The notes beneath the pieces are model-generated. The model saw only the letters and a program-made list of their open reading frames with translations. It had not been told where the DNA came from and did no database searches. Made by a program: the position numbers and the translations under genes. Below are positions 51,489 through 52,693 of a DNA stretch of 52,693 nucleotides, piece by piece (within the stretch, counting starts at the first letter, position 1; each line of letters begins with the position of its first letter). This stretch comes from CAZMVY01 sp964653435 (GTDB taxonomy: Bacteria > Planctomycetota > Phycisphaerae > UBA1845 > PWPN01). The DNA is taken from positions 1-52,693 of the forward strand of contig CAZZFA010000032.1 in NCBI GenBank assembly GCA_964653435.1. Direction: 5' to 3'.

Positions 51489-51767
51489 GGCATCTCCACC
51501 AGCCTGCTTGCCGAAACCAGATTATGCCAAGCCAGCCCCCGAGCGACAAGCCGCCCGCACCGACCAGCCGCGGCGGGATCGTGCCTTATCAACCGCGTTT
51601 CGCCGCCGGTTGAACCGCGCCGCTGCGGCGGGGCTGCGGCCGGACGGCGCTGCCGTGGCTTCTCGCAAACGCCCGGAAAGGATCCCCGCGCAGCCGGATC
51701 GAGGGCCGGGTCGGCAACGCCCGCGCCCTGGTGTTCCGGCGGGCGATCGGGTTCGCGGGTTACTGCC

Positions 51768-51985
51768 TTACGCTGGAGATGGAGGCCCGCCCGTCTTGAG
51801 CAGCCGCAACGATCGGTTCCGGTCGCGGTCGTTGTAGTTCTGCGAACGCGTCTCGCCCTCCGCCGTGACGTAGACGGCGCGGCGCTCGCCGACGACCGGG
51901 CATTCCTTCTCGCAGATCCCGCAGCCGATGCACAGCCCCGTGTCGATCTTCGGAACCTTGAACTCACGCGGATTGCCGCCACGCC
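51768..51985 (-). pseudogene. C-terminal remnant of a 4Fe-4S ferredoxin-type protein
   Basis: The frame reads FKVPKIDTGLCIGCGICEKE and then CPVVGERRAVYVTAEGETRS, the C-terminal 4Fe-4S segment of larger planctomycete NosR/polyferredoxin-like proteins (usually FPKID..CIGCGICE..CPV). The upstream portion is absent: about 25 residues before the cluster the frame becomes Arg-rich and runs into the end of the toxin gene, and no start with a ribosome binding site exists. I interpret it as a truncated gene, cut at the VapC junction. Confidence 0.65.
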
Positions 51986-51993
51986 GCCCCCTG

Positions 51994-52356
51994 CTACGGC
52001 TTGAGCGCGAGCGCGCGATACTGCAACTCCGGCACACCGGCCATCGCCCGATCGTTGGTCAGGAGAATCGCGCCCAGCGCGAGGGCGGTCGCGGCCACGA
52101 TGGCATCGGGAATACGCAGGCGATGCTGCCGGCGCAGCTCGATTGCCCGCCGCTTCACATCGTCAACGATCCCGACCACGGTCACATCGGCCAGTAAGCC
52201 GGCCAACGCCTGTTCCTGCACGGGCGTCAGGCTGGCAAATGAAAGCAACTCAATCTCGCTGATGACCGAAATGAAATACTCGCCGAATGGAAGCCCCTCG
52301 GCCAACGTACCCTTCTCAGCGTAAATGACCACGTTCGTGTCGAGGACGTACCTCAC
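51994..52356 (-). CDS. vapC: PIN-domain toxin of VapBC type
   Basis: A 120-residue PIN-domain ribonuclease toxin. Acidic metal ligands are Asp6 (RYVLDTNVV), Glu34/36 (SEIELLS), Asp84 (RIPDAIVAAT) and Asp102 (LLTND). The start is taken as the GTG at 52356, overlapping the antitoxin stop as GTGA, the usual arrangement; a GTG at 52362 is possible. VapC toxins cleave tRNA or rRNA when freed from antitoxin. The pair and the adjacent ferredoxin remnant suggest an insertion or rearrangement boundary. Confidence 0.9.
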   Translation of the reverse strand: MRYVLDTNVVIYAEKGTLAEGLPFGEYFISVISEIELLSFASLTPVQEQALAGLLADVTVVGIVDDVKRRAIELRRQHRLRIPDAIVAATALALGAILLTNDRAMAGVPELQYRALALKP

Positions 52357-52565
52357 GGCCACTCGCTCCGCACCCGCCGCTGATACTCCAGACCGTCGAC
52401 GGGCCAGTCGAGCCGTCCGATGTGACGAGCCAGGTCGGTCGGCGGCTTCGTGGCGCCCGACGCGTTCAACGCCTGCTCGATCTTCTGCCAGTCTTCGTAG
52501 TCGATCTGGACCGCAACGGGACGGTTCGCCTCATCCACGATGACTCGCTTGCGCACATCCAGCAT
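52353..52565 (-). CDS. vapB: Antitoxin of the VapBC-type pair
   Basis: A 70-residue antitoxin. The N-terminal half (MLDVRKRVIVDEANRPVAVQ, then IDYEDWQKIEQAL) resembles Phd/VapB-type antitoxins that pair with PIN toxins; the C-terminal part (LDWPVDGLEYQRRVRSEW) would wrap the toxin. It overlaps the vapC start, so the two are translationally coupled. GGAGA lies upstream of the ATG at 52565. Autoregulation by DNA binding is typical of the family. Confidence 0.87.
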   Translation of the reverse strand: MLDVRKRVIVDEANRPVAVQIDYEDWQKIEQALNASGATKPPTDLARHIGRLDWPVDGLEYQRRVRSEWP

Positions 52566-52591
52566 ATGTCCGTCTCCAGGCTTTCTTTCCC

Positions 52592-52597
52592 ATTATA
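52592..52597 (-). promoter_or_regulatory. -10 box of vapBC
   Basis: On the minus strand this is TATAAT, preceded by GGG. A start site about 20 bases before the vapB ATG would result. The -35 region is weak. Confidence 0.5.
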
Positions 52598-52622
52598 CCC
52601 GCCCCGAAGGAACAGGACATGC

Positions 52623-52687
52623 TCCCCAAGGCGGCCTCCGGCCGCAACCGAACACGGGCGCGCCGGCGGCCGTCATGCTGAGCGAAG
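52623..52687 (+). repeat. Repeat flank, copy 2, with the start of the palindromic element
   Basis: Matches 121-185 with about three mismatches. The palindromic arm GTCATGCTGAGCGAAG begins at 52672, and the window ends inside it, after a divergent GTAGAG. Confidence 0.8.
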
Positions 52688-52693
52688 GTAGAG

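Noticed and set aside
47955..52004. A 1349-codon open frame on the plus strand
   Set aside because: It is antisense to the GHL6-like and PLP enzyme genes, has no family-like motifs and is rich in Arg, Asp, His and Val, as expected from a GC-rich complement.

Overview
The window is high-GC DNA from a Gram-negative bacterium that most resembles an uncultured planctomycete (Phycisphaerae-like; class not certain). The reasons are four tandem PEP-CTERM proteins, many exported sugar-active proteins with Tat or lipoprotein signals (DUF2961/GH172, GHL6-like, DUF6259-like, Gfo/Idh/MocA, sugar-isomerase-like TIM barrels), a redoxin fused to a helical LTxxQ-like domain, and lpxA plus a heptosyltransferase-type GT9, which imply an outer membrane. 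No rRNA, tRNA, CRISPR array, insertion sequence or phage gene was found.

Layout. 1-2110: palindromic dispersed repeats, a small membrane protein and cinA. 2202-5500: lipoprotein, cyclase-family hydrolase, redoxin and alpha/beta hydrolase. 5564-9118 (minus): rplM-rpsI with a strong promoter and terminator, then argC and argJ. 9296-15232: GT9 transferase, zinc ribbon, old-yellow-enzyme oxidoreductase, secreted six-hairpin glycosidase-like enzyme. 15410-16310: lpxA. 16414-22729: a complete ISC iron-sulfur assembly operon, iscR-iscS-iscU-iscA-hscB-hscA-fdx-iscX. 22770-28077: response regulator, rpsO, pnp, cold-shock protein, histidine kinase. 28092-34704 (minus): exported sugar-active cluster. 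34938-38482: PAP2-like protein and an exonuclease/endonuclease/phosphatase-fold lipoprotein. 38513-42609 (minus): four PEP-CTERM proteins and an AraC regulator. 43291-50081: GH172, oxidoreductase, SGNH hydrolase and GHL6-like enzyme. 50241-52565: gamma-family PLP enzyme, a truncated ferredoxin remnant, and a VapBC-type toxin-antitoxin pair. The repeat returns at the window end.

How the genes work together. The ISC operon is the clearest unit. IscS supplies sulfur, IscU is the scaffold, IscA a carrier, HscB/HscA the transfer chaperones, Fdx the electron donor and IscX an IscS-binding modulator. IscR probably regulates its own promoter: a perfect 7+7 bp palindrome fills the gap between the -35 and -10 boxes. 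An intrinsic terminator lies between iscU and iscA and could set their ratio. The two sugar clusters look like exported machinery for an unknown glycan; none contains SusC/SusD. The rplM and rpsO leaders both hold hairpins next to the start codon, which fits ribosomal-protein autoregulation.

All calls come from reading sequence and family motifs; no database search was run. Starts were chosen from Shine-Dalgarno sites, signal peptides, overlaps and family length, and the evidence says where they are uncertain.
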